From Tridacna crocea (Eukaryota; Mollusca; Bivalvia; Cardiida; Cardiidae): 64,000 nucleotides of DNA. The stretch lies in NCBI GenBank assembly GCA_943736015.1, contig OX031057.1:59168001-59232000 (forward strand), written 5' to 3'. Below are positions 32,469-47,133 of this stretch, in pieces. Positions within the stretch are counted from its first letter, which is position 1; the number at the start of each line of letters is the position of its first letter. The position numbers were made by a program, and so were the translations under genes. The notes beneath the pieces were generated by a model, which was not told the origin of the DNA, ran no database searches, and worked only from the letters and a program-made list of their open reading frames with translations.

Positions 32469-32604
32469 CTCTGTCAAAGCAGCCGATGATACGTAGAGTA
32501 ATATTCATACTGCTTTCATAAGGAAGTTTGTGCACAGTTATTCTGAACTTGGTGTATCCGTTTTGTGGTGGGTTAACAATGGCCGTGTCATTAAAGTCAT
32601 AAGT
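32469..32604 (-). CDS. exon FC2, module 2
   Basis: Same length, splice borders and predicted peptide as the module 1 FC2 exon. The nucleotide sequence appears unchanged across the exon while the flanking intron differs by single bases (for example a C to T in the adjoining palindromic repeat near 32350). It closes the discoidin-like domain with LRIIGCF. Confidence 0.78.
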
Positions 32605-33703
32605 CTGCAGAACAATATTCAATCCTTATTTATAACAGCAAGAAATAGATGATATATCTATATATATTTTTTTTCGGTGAAAGATTGAAATTTATTTCAT
32701 CGAATGAGCATCATCGGTAATATTTTTACGTCTGTTGCACAAAATCTGATGTAGTTGTGAAGTGCCATCTTGGATTAGCCTGCGCGGACTGCACAGGCTG
32801 ATCATAGACGACACCTTATGCAAATGTCCTTTCGAATATCCCTTTTCGCGTGTTGCAGACCACTTTATTGCCCTTAAATGACGTGTTATTATAATCCTTT
32901 TTTAAATAGTACTATCATTATGTTTTGTTTAGTCAAGAATATGTTTAAAATATATCTTGAATTTCAGCCAATGTGCTAAACTGAGACCAAGCCTGATAAA
33001 TAGCTAAATCAGTAAGTCAACTGTAGGAGCTGAAACCAGGAGGTCACCAGTTCGACTATCAGCTCTGCCAATTTCTTTCCAAGAACTGCTGATAGTCGGC
33101 CCTCTGACAGGGCTGAACATTGGTTCAACGGTTGTGTTTTAGAGAAGCCAGTGGCTTGGGTAGGAAATTGTGCGAGGTATACTAGCCAAAAAGAAACCCC
33201 AGGACAACAAGTGAATGCAGCGAAAACAGCGTTAACCCATTACCACACAATCCCTACATTTGACGACCCTGAAAAAGACGGCTTTAGAAAACATTGTGGG
33301 AAAAGGAGAAAATGCTGGTAACCAGCATTTTCTTCTTTTCCCACAATGTTTTCCACCCTTCACAAAACAAATATCAAATTTTCAGTCACTTTCATTTTGT
33401 CGTCCACAAATGCTTTCAATTTGGACAAGCCTAAAATATTGTCGTCTGGTAATGAGTTAAGCACTATACCATCAATTAATATTGATGAACATGCTCAAGA
33501 TCTCGTGTTACATAAGATATCAATACTTTCGCCATTCTATAATGATTTCAGTGCATTTGAATGTTATGAATAATTTGACGGTTTCAGCAAAACTTTCAGG
33601 ATTATATTTTATAATGAGAGAGAAAAGGTTGTTCTTTAGACTGTGTAATATCACTGGTGTTCAATTCGCAAAATTTTTCCTTAAATTTCAGTTGTCGACT
33701 TAC

Positions 33704-33984
33704 CGTTAAATATGGATCTAAAGACATCCACTTTCCAGCGCTGGTCTGATAGTCAATTGTAAACTTGTATACGCCTTCATTTTGACCAAGCCCAAAACTG
33801 TATACTTTATCCACTCTAAGAACTGTGATTTCTACCGTAAATGTATTGGAAAACACGACTAGTCCATTTCCAGATACTCTCAGGTCTTCTTTGTACGGAT
33901 TTAGTGAACTGTCACTTGTAATGTTGATATCCCCATTTCTAATTGTATTGTTTTCATCCATCCCGTCTTGTTCAACACATGGCG
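33704..33984 (-). CDS. exon FC1, module 2 (one amino-acid variant)
   Basis: Identical in structure to the module 1 FC1 exon except that GMDDNN reads GMDENN, caused by one base change near 33954. This is the only FC1 copy of the four with that replacement. It shows that the copies are distinguishable and evolve under little amino-acid change. Phase 1 in, phase 0 out. Confidence 0.78.
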
Positions 33985-34087
33985 CTATTAAAATAGAAAC
34001 GAGTAATGCTTCGTGAAAAAGTAAATTGTATAAAACTAACTTTTCCAAGAGTTTTGCATAAAGACATATTACAATGACCTGTCTTCA

Positions 34088-34134
<47 letters not shown>

Positions 34135-35793
34135 AGTTGCTTTCTTTTTTTATGTAATCATTACTTTCTCATCAAATAAGAAGGTCATTCAAATGGGTTT
34201 GTTGTTTTTCTTATTAATCGTATAGCAAACGACAAAATTTTAGCACTGTCAAAATGTCAGCAATGTGTGGTATAAGGTTAAAGTGTTTTAAAATAAAAAC
34301 TTCCTGGCTGTGTTATTCAGCGGGAAATATCAATTCAGTTTTAGGATTCACATTGAACCGATTTGATTGTTTATCATTTATTCTGTCCCTATTTCGTGAT
34401 ACGTTTCCAAGTTTACAGAACTGAGGATACATATAAGATCTTCTATGGACTTTTTCTACACATGATTTTTCAAAGTATACTTTAGATAAGGACATGACGT
34501 TTCAAATTGTGCTTGAGAAGCCGTGATAAAAAGCTCTAATACACATTAATAATGTTGATTCTCACAGTATTATAAAGTGTTGATTTGTCTGCTGAAGGAT
34601 GCTGTGGCCTCGTCCAAAATATAGTCTGGTTTCTACAGTGTACTCAACCAATAGAATTCAGTATTGTACACAAGCATGTTAAATAACCTCATAGTATCGA
34701 ACATTTGTGAGACATTCTGTGACTGAAGGTCCTACGCGGAATACTGGCACCACCCCAGGCTCTTGCTGTGGTGCTACAGGAGGAATGGAAACTGGTTCCT
34801 TAGCTCCAATGTGCGATGCCAGTGCAAGTTCTTATTTGCCACTGAAGAGGGACACACTTGTTACTGAAGAGGTATTTTGAAAAGTTTCGTCTTCCATACG
34901 TGACTTTTGAGGCTAACATAAGAAGGGACTTACGTAAATTTCATTAGACATTCAAACGAATTGAATTTCATGCAATGCATTTCCTTAGGCTTGTTCATGA
35001 CTGTGTTTTGCATAAATAACAGGGAATTCTCTGTGGACCGTTATTTTGCGAAAAAGCTCTTGACTCCTGGAGTACTTGACATAGTGCCACAACAAGGATA
35101 TTACTACTATCAAGCTAAAGGAAACATCTATTTCAAGCCATGAAATGTATCTAATGAAATAAACTAAAATGAATATTTGTTCGTATTGGTATTTTTTGTT
35201 CCATGGTGTACTAAGATTTCCTTAACCTCCTTTTTTTGCCTATAAAGTTCTATAAAATGCCAAGCTTTCAATTTAACTTAAAGACTAGGCTATTTACAAA
35301 TCTTTTAGTATTGTGTGTGCGCTTTTCTTAATAACATTGATCTGAAGGTCTCTACGGAGAAATATTAAGGCAGTGGCCCCGTAATACTTCTAGTACAGCA
35401 TGGCATAAAATTTCTTGACAGCTCATAGAGACAGTTCTATACAGATATAACACTTTTGCACATTTTCAACCGACCAGAAATTTCTTCGATATCTATCTTG
35501 AAATTATCTGTTGATACTTTTATCAGTTTCCAGAAAAAGGAGGTAGTAATCACATCCCTTTGCAATGAGAATATAGCAGTTTTAGATTTATAAATGATAA
35601 TTCTAGGAAGGACAAAAAGGAAAAAGTGGCCCTGTGAAAGCAGTACAATAATACTCATTTTTAATTTTAGCAAATTTTGTAGGATAGTATTACAATGTAA
35701 ATGGCTGTTTTCTATTACGGGTCCACTACGTTAATGCATCCTAAAGGAGCTAATCTAATAATAATAATAACAATAATAATAAAAACTTATTAC

Positions 35794-36801
35794 TGGTAAT
35801 TGTTTCTGTGATTGTAGAGGGCGAAGAGGAAGTTGGGGTTGTAGCAGAATATGGTGATGTCACTGTAGTTGGTGTTGTCGCTGTTGTGGGTGATGTAGCC
35901 GTTGACGCCGTTGTCACTGTTGTAGGTGATGTAGCCGTTGATGTTGTTGTCACTGTTGTCGGTGATGTAGCAGTTGACGCCGTTGTCACTGTTGTCGGTG
36001 ATGTAGCCGTTGACGCCGTTGACGCTGTTGTCACTGTTGTCGGGGATGTAGCCGTTGATGGTGTTGTCACTGTTGTGGCTGATGTAGCAGTTGACGCCGT
36101 TGTCACTGTTGTCGGAGATGTAGCCGTTGACGGTGTTGTCACTGTTGTCGGTGATGTAGCCGTTGACGCCGTTGTCACTGTTGTCGGTGATGTAGCAGTT
36201 GACGGTGTTGTCACTGTTGTGGAAGATGTAATCGTTGACGCCGTTGTCACTGTTGTCGGTGATGTAGCCGTTGAGGGTGTTGTCCCTGTTGTCGGTGATG
36301 TAGTCGTTGACGATGTTGTCGGTGACGTAACCGTTGACGCTGTCGTCACTGTTGTCGGTGACGTAGCCGTTGACGCTGTCGTCACTGGTGTCGGTGACGT
36401 AGCCGTTGAGGGTGTCGTCACCGTTGTGGGAGATGTAACCGTTGACGCAGTTGTCACCGTTGTCGTTGATGTAGCCGTTGACGGTGTAGTCGCGGTTGTC
36501 GGTGATGTAACCGTTGACTGTGTTGTCGCTGTTGTCGGCGATGTAGCCGTTGACGATGTTGTCGGCGATGTAGCCGTTGACGCTGTTGTCACTGTTGTCG
36601 GTGATGTAGCCGTTGAGGGTGTTGTCACTGTTGTGGGAGATGTAACCGTTGACGGTGTTGTCACTGTTGTCGGTGACGTAGCCGTTGACGCTGTTGTCAC
36701 TGTTGTGGGAGATGTAGCCGTTGACAGTGTAGTCACTGCTGTTGAAGATGTTGTTGATGAAGTTGTTGTCACTGCTGTGGTGGTTCCAGTTGTTGTAATT
36801 T
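35794..36801 (-). CDS. exon: mucin domain, module 2
   Basis: This 1,008-nt phase 1-1 exon is 9 nt longer than the module 1 exon because of an in-frame AST duplication (STASTA) in the repeat tract near 36010-36020. It also has SATTPTSSS where module 1 has SATTPSSSS. The same acceptor and weak A|GTAATA donor are present. In-frame length change in a coding minisatellite is typical of mucins. Confidence 0.83.
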
Positions 36802-39800
36802 CTGTTAAGTATGAAATGTCAAATTGTTATCATGTAATACAATAAGCCGAATTACAAATTCTATTCTTATCTTTGCATAATCGCTTTACCTATTTGAAAT
36901 TAAATTGGACATACACGACTTCATACCTTACTAATAAATAAACAGCTGGAGATTTGCTGCAAAAGTTTTAGCAGAAAGGGAATCACTGCTTCTGTTGCAC
37001 TGTTTTCAAATCGGCCGAATATCCAAGGATAATAGTATTTGCAAGGAATTTTAGCAGGAAAATAGCTGAATAATTAGGTTACATTTTCGATTTTGGCTGA
37101 AAGTAATGTAATTGTGATGTTGATTTTGTAAAAGCTCTATGACTTTTTTGTACTGCCACTACCACTTTTAACCCTTGACCACAAAACCTTGCCTTTTAAC
37201 TCTGACAAAGAAAACCTGTGAAAAACTTGTGGAAAGAGGAGAAAATGCCGATGACCTGCATTTTCCCTTTTCTAGCTATGTTTTCAACCCTCTCACACAC
37301 AGGTCTCGACATTTGACCAACATTTGATTTTTCATCTATAACTCATTACCAAACAACAAAATTTTAGGTCTGACCAAATTGAATGCATTTGCAGACTAGA
37401 AAATAAAAGTGACTGAAAATTTGCATTTTGTTTTGTGAAGGATAGAAAAACATTGTGGGAAAAAGAGAAAATGCGGGTTACCAGCATTTTCTCCTCTTCC
37501 CATAATATTTTCTAAAGGCTTTTTTTCTCAGGGGGGTCAAAAGTAGGGATTGTGTGGTAAAGGGTTAAATACTCTCAATTTGGACGAGTCTAAAATTTCA
37601 TATCGTATCGTATCCTATCGTATGACGAACTAATGAGTTGTTTCAAGTAGATAATGAAATGTCTCTCGTCCCATATGCTATTATTGGACAGAAAATTTTG
37701 CCTCCCGAGTGTACATACATTTTTTTCCCCAACGATTTGACCCAGTGATCTACTTTTAGACCCAACCTAACCCATTTTCAGCTCAAGTAAAATACCACAA
37801 AGACAAACATTCTTGCCAACTTTCATGCAGATCAGAAACGTTTGATAAGGTGACTTAATTTTTGATCCCAAAATAAGAAATATAGTGGTAAGATAATTGA
37901 AACACTTTTGCTAGTGGAAAAAAAAATTGCTAGATCTAGTGACAAAAAAAAAAAAAAAAAAAAAAATCCCAAACACATTTTATCGGTTTTGCGATATTCT
38001 TCTCGATGCCACTGAAGTATATCATAATGCAAACAGTAGAGTTCAACAAATAATAATAATAATAATAATATTATTATTGCCAGATTTTTTCCGCGTTAGT
38101 TTGAATATTTTGCATTATTATGTATTTTATTTTCGCATTCTAAAGCGTTTTTTTTTTGCGGTATATGCACTTTTTCGCATTATCACATCTTTAAATTTGT
38201 TATTAGATCTACTTGTATTTGAATTTTTTTTTATCTTCAAACTGATCCTTGTAAACTTTCGTGATATAGCACTAGAGAATTGTAATAAAAGTTGGGCTAT
38301 CATTGCTATTCACATATTTCTGGACACAGGATAAACATAAGAAATGTAAGAAACTGTTCTAGCTCTCATCCTCCTCTATCATGATTAAAATGCTGTCCCC
38401 AAACCTGAAAGAGCTACTTTTATAAAACCAAATGCTACGTGTAGAAACAAGAAAAATAGGAAGAATAAAATCTTATTAGTTGTGCGGTCAGGTGGCAGGG
38501 GACTTGGAAACTTGTTCACGGATGTGATGAATAATGTCGCCCCGAGCCGAAGGCGAATCTATTATGCTGCAAAGTTTTACTATTCCAACGTGTGTTAAGC
38601 TAAATTTACCTGTTTTTTGGTTTCAAAAAATGAGTACGCTGACGAAGTAGAATTTCCCTTCTGAGTGCCCCAATTCAATGAAAACTGACGTCACTGGGAA
38701 CTGACGTCACTAAAATCTTGGTAAAACGTGTAGTTTGGTGCATGATCTTGATGTTAATCTTGATCGACGCCGGGATTTTCGATATTGTGTTGAAAGTGTA
38801 GCCATATACGGGGCTCCCAAAAGGGAAACTGCCTTACGTTCGCCAGGGTACATGTTATGTATGTTCAGGACATAAATCATTATCCAATCAGATCACGAGA
38901 AATGTCTTTGCAGTATAATAAGAATTCTTTTTCTGTATTCAACTTTCAATACCCATGTGATGCAGGCACTTCAGTCTTTTACCAAAGAATTAACCCATTA
39001 CCACACAATCCCTACTTTTGACGCCCCTGAGAAAGAAGCCTTTTGAAAACACTTTGGGAAAACACAGTGTTTTCTATCCTTCTCAGAACAAATTTCAATT
39101 TTTCAGTCACTTTTATTTTGTCGTCTGCAAATGCTTTCAATTTGAACCAGTCTAAAATTTTGTCGTGTGGTAAAGAGTTCAACAATTAGAGTTCTCCAAA
39201 TTAAAAGAATATGCTGACAGCAAATAACATGTAACTCAAAAAATGTGAAGTGTTTATAGAATGGCGGAAAACATGGTAGAAAGCCGAGAAAATGCTGGTG
39301 ACACTTTCCTACAATGTTTTCCAAAGTCTTTCTCTCTCTTAAATTTCTAATCGAATAACTCTCTCTGATTCACTCGCAAAATCCACCAGTATTAAATGCC
39401 ATTAACCACAAAATGAACTAAATAAGTATATTTCAACTAGCCAAAAGTCTGTTCTATTATTCTATTCTATTCTTTGCAAAATGGAAAGTGAAATGGATAT
39501 TTAGCCATGCACTTTAAAAAGGAATTTTATGCATTTGCAAGAAATATCGGCCCAAGTCAGCCTAAGCAGTCCGAGCAGCATGACCTGTATCGAAATATTT
39601 TGGTAAACTTTTTGCGTGTCTATGGACCAATCTATCCTAGTATTCAGTAGATTGTTACACAAAATTGATTGTATGGGTCAGAAATTATCTGATGACTTGC
39701 CTTATAATTATAAAGTATTGCTAAGATGCGTTTAAACTCCCTCCACCCACCCCCTTTGCCAGTGCAGGGCTCAAATAGCCTACAACTCGCGTAAACGGAC

Positions 39801-42800
39801 ATTCGTAAATTTGCGTAAGGTGTCGTCTCGGATCAGCCTCCGCACAGGCTTATCCGAAAGGACACTTTCTGTTTTTAAGTAATTTTCTGTTTTGCGCTAG
39901 CATATCGAAGAACAAAATCTAATGTAGTCGTAAAGTGCCGTCTCGGATCAGCCAGCGCAGTCCGCAGAGGGTGATCCCAGATGGCACTTTATGACAGTTG
40001 AGGCAAATGTCAGCATGCCCCTTTCGCGTGTTGCAAGCTGAATAAATATGCTATTTGTCTATCTTTCTCTATACAAACTAAATCACTATTCTCTACCTTG
40101 ACACTATTCTAGACTAGATTTAAGACTCAGTCGTATGGAATACAGTTGCAGACGACAAACTTACTGTGACTCGAATGTGCGATTTGTCAATAAATGTATT
40201 TATTATATACCTAGCAGTGAAATCCTGGAGTTTCCCAGTGTAATAAATTTTGATATCATCACTAGCGACGATATCAACTTTCACTTTCATTTCCTGCCGT
40301 AATTTAGGAACTACTTTTTTTTTCATTAAGCACTTATAGATAGTGTTAATTGTAAGTTCTATATTTTCAACGAGTAGTCCCGTTTTGTTCTTTTAAATTA
40401 TGTATTCATCCGCACCATGTCCCTGACGTTTTTTTCTCTATCCAAAGTATTGATTTCGACTTTCAAACGAAACATTAAAAATAATAATTTCAAAAAGGTG
40501 TATAATAAATAGAATAATCAACTGGTTATTTTTTATATGAAAAATATCTCTTTCGGATGGGTGGTAAGGCGTTAAAAAAACTCGTGCTGCGCACTCGTTT
40601 TTTAACGCCTAACAACGCATCCTCGTGAGATATTTTTCATATAGAAATATGCAGTTGATTATCCTCTATAGAATATATTGTTAGAAAACTAGATAATGAT
40701 ATGTAGTACTCTGGTCTATCCACTGATTTAACTCATTACCAAACAACAATATTTTTGGCTTGTCCAAATCGAAAGTGTTTGCAGACGACAAAATAAAAGT
40801 GACTGAAAATTTGAAATTTGTTTTGTGAAGGTTAGAAAACATTGTGGGAAAAGGAGAAAATGCTGGTGACCAGCACTTTCTCCTTTTCCCACAATGTTTT
40901 CTATAGGCGTCTTTCTCAGGGGCGCCAAAGGTAGGGATTGTGTGTTAATGGGTTAAATGTATAGGCTGTGTTTGTATAAGGGGACACTTATACTGTCTTG
41001 CTATAGCGCAAGCTATACATTTATATCAATCTGTGGGAAAGACTAGAGTACTACAGATAATAAACAGCATTTACTCTATTTCTGGGTGGCATTTCCAAAA
41101 CGTCTTCATCAACAAGGAAACACACAACTATTTGCTAAAGGGTCAAACCAAATGGCTATTCTACATTATAAATTATCAAAATTCTAGTCTATTCTCTATC
41201 CTCTTCGCAAACCAAGGCTGACGATTCACTACGCTACTCCACCCTCATCTTCGCGAGCCAAGTTTACGATCACTACGTGGATCTTACCTTGGCTGATTGA
41301 GCCCGATTTCGAGATTCCTTCTATGAGCCCTCTATTGGATGCTGGTTATTACGCCCCTTTACATCATATTTCTAAAAGCAAATGAAGTATCGTTTTACAA
41401 ACTGCTTACGATTACACAAGAAGCGATAAGCAGACATCCACGTAAGTTTCCATGTTTTACCTTTTATTCAAAAGGTAGAGACCTTGTTCTATTTTTATCA
41501 AAGATGAAATGCTACGAGCGATTTCATTCGTTGCAGCTAGAGCTGGATGCATCCAATGAAAAAGCGTATCGGGTGAACGTAAAAATCAAGCTCGATCCGC
41601 CAAGGTAAGATCCACGTAGTGATAGTAAACTTGGCTCGAAAAGATGCTATACCCTTGGTGGATCAAGATTGATTTTTACATTCCCCCGATACACTTTTTT
41701 ATTGGATGCAGCCAGCTCCAACTACAACGAATGAAATCGCTAGTAGCATTTCATCTTTGATAAAAATAGAATGAGGTTGCGGCCTTTCGAATAGAAGGTA
41801 AACATGGAAACGCACGTCGATATCTGCCTATCGCTTCATGTTGAATAAATGTATTCGTAAGTGGTTTGTAAAATGATATTTCATTGGCTTTCAGAAATAT
41901 TATGTAAAGGGGGGTATCAACCAGCATCCAATAGAAGGCGCATCGCAGGAATCTCGAAATCAGGTTTAATCAGCCAAGGTAAGATCCACGTAGTGATCGT
42001 AACCTTGGCTCGCAAAGATGATTCTCTATCTTCATTTTGTACCAGTTCGTGGAGGTCTTGTGGGTCGTGTGGGTCTCCTTCTTGTGGTAGTTAATACAGT
42101 TGTAAGTGTTGGGTTCTCTGGTGTGGGTAAGGTTCCACTACTGCCTATACATACATACAAGCATTTTGGCTTTTTAAAGGGGAATTAAACCTAATTACTT
42201 TTCTAAGATATCTCAGCAAAGACTTCATTCTAATGCAAAGATGGTCTTAGACCTTTCGAAAAGAAAAACATCCCTGGTTTTTACGACCCTGGGATGAAAG
42301 CTTTTGAAAACTTTGTGAAAAAAGGAGAAAATGCAGGTAACCAGCATTTTCTTCTTTTCCACAATATTTTCAACCCCTTTGGAAACAACTTTCAATTTTT
42401 GAGTTGCATTTATTTTGTCGTCTGCAAATGCTTTCAATTTGGACAAGTCTAAAATTTTGTCGTCTGGTAAAGAGTTAAGCTTACATATATGTAGAAATAA
42501 ATGCCGAAAGCACAAAGAATTATCTTTTTGTGTGTGTGTTTTGTAGGCCTATTCAAATTTAAGAAAAACAAAATCTCCTAAAAATGTTGTTTTCTCGGGA
42601 CTGTGAACTGTTTGCGATGGAAAAAGTAGTGCACATCGTCTTCGACGGCGTATTGGAGAAAACAGGTGCAATCCAACAAATATAATTGGAAAAGAGGTCT
42701 CACTTCAGATCTAATGTATTTTTTACGAATTCTTGTGTGGATTACAGAGAACTTGCGTTGCACAAAGAAGAAATAGCGTAAAACTACGAACACTTTTCTT

Positions 42801-45463
42801 TGAACTTAAAGTTTTCGCGGGAAAAAAATTTATGAAAATAGTCAATTTTATAGTTCGAGAATGATAACTCTGCTACTATAATTTGAGAACCTGAAAAGAA
42901 TACCATCAGATTAAGTGAAAATGTTTGACTCAAGAAATAATTTTCTTTCTAACATGGTTAATCGTTCAATAAAGCACATCTGTGAGTTACGAGGAAAATA
43001 AAATCCACGAGTGCGATGGCCCGAGTGGGTTATCCATTGCGCCTCATAATTCACAATGTGGTTTATTGAACGTTCTAACATGACACCCGAATTCGGCTCT
43101 ATAATCACAGTGCAAGGAAAGCGTGGTAAAATCTGCGACAATCAATGTAGAGTGACGTCATTCTGCATCAAGTGACGTCGTTCAATGAGTGAGTTATTCA
43201 ATGGAACATAATCTTCATCCGCCTATTTACTCTAAGTTTGAACTTGTTTTCCTTTCATTAAGAATTTGTCATATTAGAATCGAAATAATCTTCTTTCTAT
43301 CGTGGGTTATCGTTAAATAAACCACGTTGTGAGTTATAAGGCGCAATGAGTAAACCACTGGGGCTATCGCCATCGTGGATTATCTATTGTGCCTCATAAC
43401 TCACAACTGTGGTTTATTGAACGATAAACCACGATAGAAAGAAGATTATTTCTCAAACAAACCATGATAAAAAGATTATTTCGATTCTAACATGGCCAAC
43501 TCTTTATCCAAGAGAAACAAGTTCAAACGTGGAGTGAAAACGCGGATGCAGATTATATGTCATTGAATAATGTATAAATTTTACAGAATGACGTCACTCT
43601 ATATAGAATGACGTCATCCTACATAGAATAACATGGATTTTACCACGGTTTCAATAAACTCTGAAGCCGAATTCACGCGTCAAGTTAGAATTAGGAAATA
43701 ATTTTCTTTCTATCGTGGTTTATAGTTCAATAAACCATAGTTGTGAGTTATGAGGCACAATCAATAATCCACTTGGGCGATCACTAACAGCCTTTGGTAA
43801 TCAAAAAGGATGAACTTTCACGGTAAAAACAGAAAACATGTAGCTCTAGATCTATCAAGTACAAACTTATCTGCGGTTCTCGAAATGGTCAGCAACACGC
43901 AAAAAGGGGCATTCAGAAATTTGAGTTAAGTGCCATCTCGGATCCGAGTACGCAGCTGGGGCAGGCTAATCCAAGACGGCACTTTCCTTTTTTATGTAAT
44001 TTTCTGTTTTGCGCAAGTCTTAAGAAGAACAAAATTTGATGTGGTCGTAAAGTGCCGTCTCGGATTAGCCTGGACGGACTACGCAGGCTGTTCCAAGACG
44101 ACACTTTACGCAAACGTCCGAATGCTCCTTTTAGCATGTTGAAGGCCAAATGATATATGAAAACAGCTCAGGGGAGACAAGTCAAAGTTATTCTTCCACC
44201 TCGTCAATTCCTTCCTGAATAATATCTCATCGGCCATACCTTATCTTATATCAGAAATGTCCTGCAACACGGGAAAAGGGGCATTCGGACATTTACGAAA
44301 AGTGTCGTATCGGATCATTCCGCTCAAGCTAATCCGAGACGACACTTTATTTTTTTTAAGTGATTTTCTGTTTTCTGCAAGTCTGCTGTAGCACAAAATC
44401 TGATGTAGCCGTAAAGTGCTGTCTCGGATTGGCCTGCATGGACTGAGCATGATGCTCTGAGACGACATCTTACGCATATGTCCGAATGCCCCCCTTTGCG
44501 TGTAGCAAGCAAAATATTGTTGTTATTGTTATTGTTGTTGATGATGATGTGGACTTGATTTATCGTCTGTAGAGATTTAATTAAGAAACAGTCTTCTTCC
44601 TATCGTGGTTTATCGTTCAATAAACCACAGTTGTGAGTTATGAGGCACAATAAATAATCCACGATGGCGATAGCCCGAGTGGTTTATTCATTGCGCCTAA
44701 AAACTCACAACGTGGTTTATTGAAAGATAGAAAGAAGATTATTTCGATTCTAATATGGCCAATTCTTAATGAAAGGAAAACAAGTTCAAAGTTAGAGTAA
44801 AAATGCGGATGAAAATTATGCTCCATTGAATAACTCACTCATTGAATGACGTCACTCGATATAGAATGACGTCACTCTACATGGATTGTCGCAGATTTTA
44901 CCACGCTTTCCTTGCACTGAGTTTATAGAGCCAAAGTCGCGTGCCGTGTTAGAATATTTAATTAGTCCATTCAGCCCATGATCTGTCAAAAAACAACGAC
45001 ATCATGCATCTGCAAAAAGTATCGATTCTTATCAGCTCTCGCAGTCCGCGTAGGCTGAAATGGGTTAAGCGTTTTAACTATAGGTAAATATCCTGCACGT
45101 CGAAAAAGCATTCTACCCCACGATACAGTTGGTTGAGGGACAAAATTGATTTAATGTATCCATGCGATGACTTGCCAAGTACAATAAGCTACGGAGATGC
45201 GTTAATATCGTTAGCATTTACAGACGACAAAATAAATGTGACTGAAAAATTGAAATTTGGTTTGGGAAGGGTTAAAAAAATTGTGGGAAAAGGAGAAAAT
45301 GCTGTTACCAGCACTTTCTCCTTTTCCCACAATGTTTTCAGAAGGCTTCTACCTCTGTTTCGTAAAAACCTGAGAGTTTTTGGTAACGGGTTACGCCCCT
45401 TTTTGACAGTGCATGGCTCAGTTCTATATTCCATCACTTTCATGAGAAACAAATCATATTTAC
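36802..45463 (-). other. 8.66-kb transposon-rich intron of unit 3
   Basis: Same element order as in unit 2, each about 12.99 kb further on (for example Family B 37341-37565, Family K 38560-38920). A 135-codon plus-strand frame at 37927-38334 is opened by the poly-A tract (poly-Lys) and is not a gene. Confidence 0.7.
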
Positions 45464-45599
45464 CTCTGTCAAAGCAGCCGATGATACGTAGAGTAATATT
45501 CATACTGCTTTCATAAGGAAGTTTGTGCACAGTTATTCTGAACTTGGTGTATCCGTTTTGTGGTGGGTTAACAATGGCCGTGTCATTAAAGTCATAAGT
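45464..45599 (-). CDS. exon FC2, module 3
   Basis: A 136-nt exon, phase 0 to 1, with predicted peptide identical to modules 1 and 2 and identical AG/GT borders. It is followed after 8.65 kb of intron (in the left direction along the window) by the module 2 mucin exon, whose phase fits. Confidence 0.78.
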
Positions 45600-46698
45600 C
45601 TGCAGAACAATATTCAATCCTTATTTATAACAGCAAGAAATAGATGATATATCTATATATATTTTTTTTCGGTGAAAGATTGAAATTTATTTCATCGAAT
45701 GAGCATCATCGGTAATATTTTTACGTCTGTTGCACAAAATCTGATGTAGTTGTGAAGTGCCATCTTGGATTAGCCTGCGCGGACTGCACAGGCTGATCAT
45801 AGACGACACCTTATGCAAATGTCCTTTCGAATATCCCTTTTCGCGTGTTGCAGACCAATTTATTGCCCTTAAATGATGTGTTATTATAATCCTTTTTTAA
45901 ATAGTACTATCATTATGTTTTGTTTAGTCAAGAATATGTTTAAAATATATCTTGAATTTCAGCCAATGTGCTAAACTGAGACCAAGCCTGATAAATAGCT
46001 AAATCAGTAAGTCAACTGTAGGAGCTGAAACCAGGAGGTCACCAGTTCGACTATCAGCTCTGCCAATTTCTTTCCAAGAACTGCTGATAGTCGGCCCTCT
46101 GACAGGGCTGAACATTGGTTCAACGGTTGTGTTTTAGAGAAGCCAGTGGCTTGGGTAGGAAATTGTGCGAGGTATACTAGCCAAAAAGAAACCCCAGGAC
46201 AACAAGTGAATGCAGCGAAAACAGCGTTAACCCATTACCACACAATCCCTACATTTGACGACCCTGAAAAAGACGGCTTTAGAAAACATTGTGGGAAAAG
46301 GAGAAAATGCTGGTAACCAGCATTTTCTTCTTTTCCCACAATGTTTTCCACCCTTCACAAAACAAATATCAAATTTTCAGTCACTTTCATTTTGTCGTCC
46401 ACAAATGCTTTCAATTTGGACAAGCCTAAAATATTGTCGTCTGGTAATGAGTTAAGCACTATACCATCAATTAATATTGATGAACATGCTCAAGATCTCG
46501 TGTTACATAAGATATCAATACTTTCGCCATTCTATAATGATTTCAGTGCATTTGAATGTTATGAATAATTTGACGGTTTCAGCAAAACTTTCAGGATTAT
46601 ATTTTATAATGAGAGAGAAAAGGTTGTTCTTTAGACTGTGTAATATCACTGGTGTTCAATTCGCAAAATTTTTCCTTAAATTTCAGTTGTCGACTTAC

Positions 46699-46979
46699 CG
46701 TTAAATATGGATCTAAAGACATCCACTTTCCAGCGCTGGTCTGATAGTCAATTGTAAACTTGTATACGCCTTCATTTTGACCAAGCCCAAAACTGTATAC
46801 TTTATCCACTCTAAGAACTGTGATTTCTACCGTAAATGTATTGGAAAACACGACTAGTCCATTTCCAGATACTCTCAGGTCTTCTTTGTACGGATTTAGT
46901 GAACTGTCACTTGTAATGTTGATATCCCCATTTCTAATTGTATTGTTATCATCCATCCCGTCTTGTTCAACACATGGCG
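46699..46979 (-). CDS. exon FC1, module 3
   Basis: A 281-nt exon encoding the same 93-residue core as module 1 (GMDDNN form). The 1.1-kb intron to FC2 carries a tRNA-like SINE relic and a TA-flanked palindromic MITE, as in every module, so these insertions predate the amplification. Confidence 0.78.
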
Positions 46980-47082
46980 CTATTAAAATAGAAACGAGTA
47001 ATGCTTCGTGAAAAAGTAAATTGTATAAAACTAACTTTTCCAAGAGTTTTGCATAAAGACATATTACAATGACCTGTCTTCA

Positions 47083-47133
<51 letters not shown>

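Larger units (their letters stand above)
23818..36801. repeat. large tandem unit 2 (12,984 bp)
   Basis: Direct repeat of unit 1 without the foldback element. Relative to units 3 and 4 it has a 7-bp deletion in the Family C repeat near 30940 and a shorter AG tract near 34092-34132. All three exons of module 2 are inside. Confidence 0.95.

Noticed and set aside
37927..38334. 135-codon plus-strand frame
   Set aside because: It exists only where the poly-A length keeps the frame open; the copies in other units are broken, and the start reads as poly-Lys.
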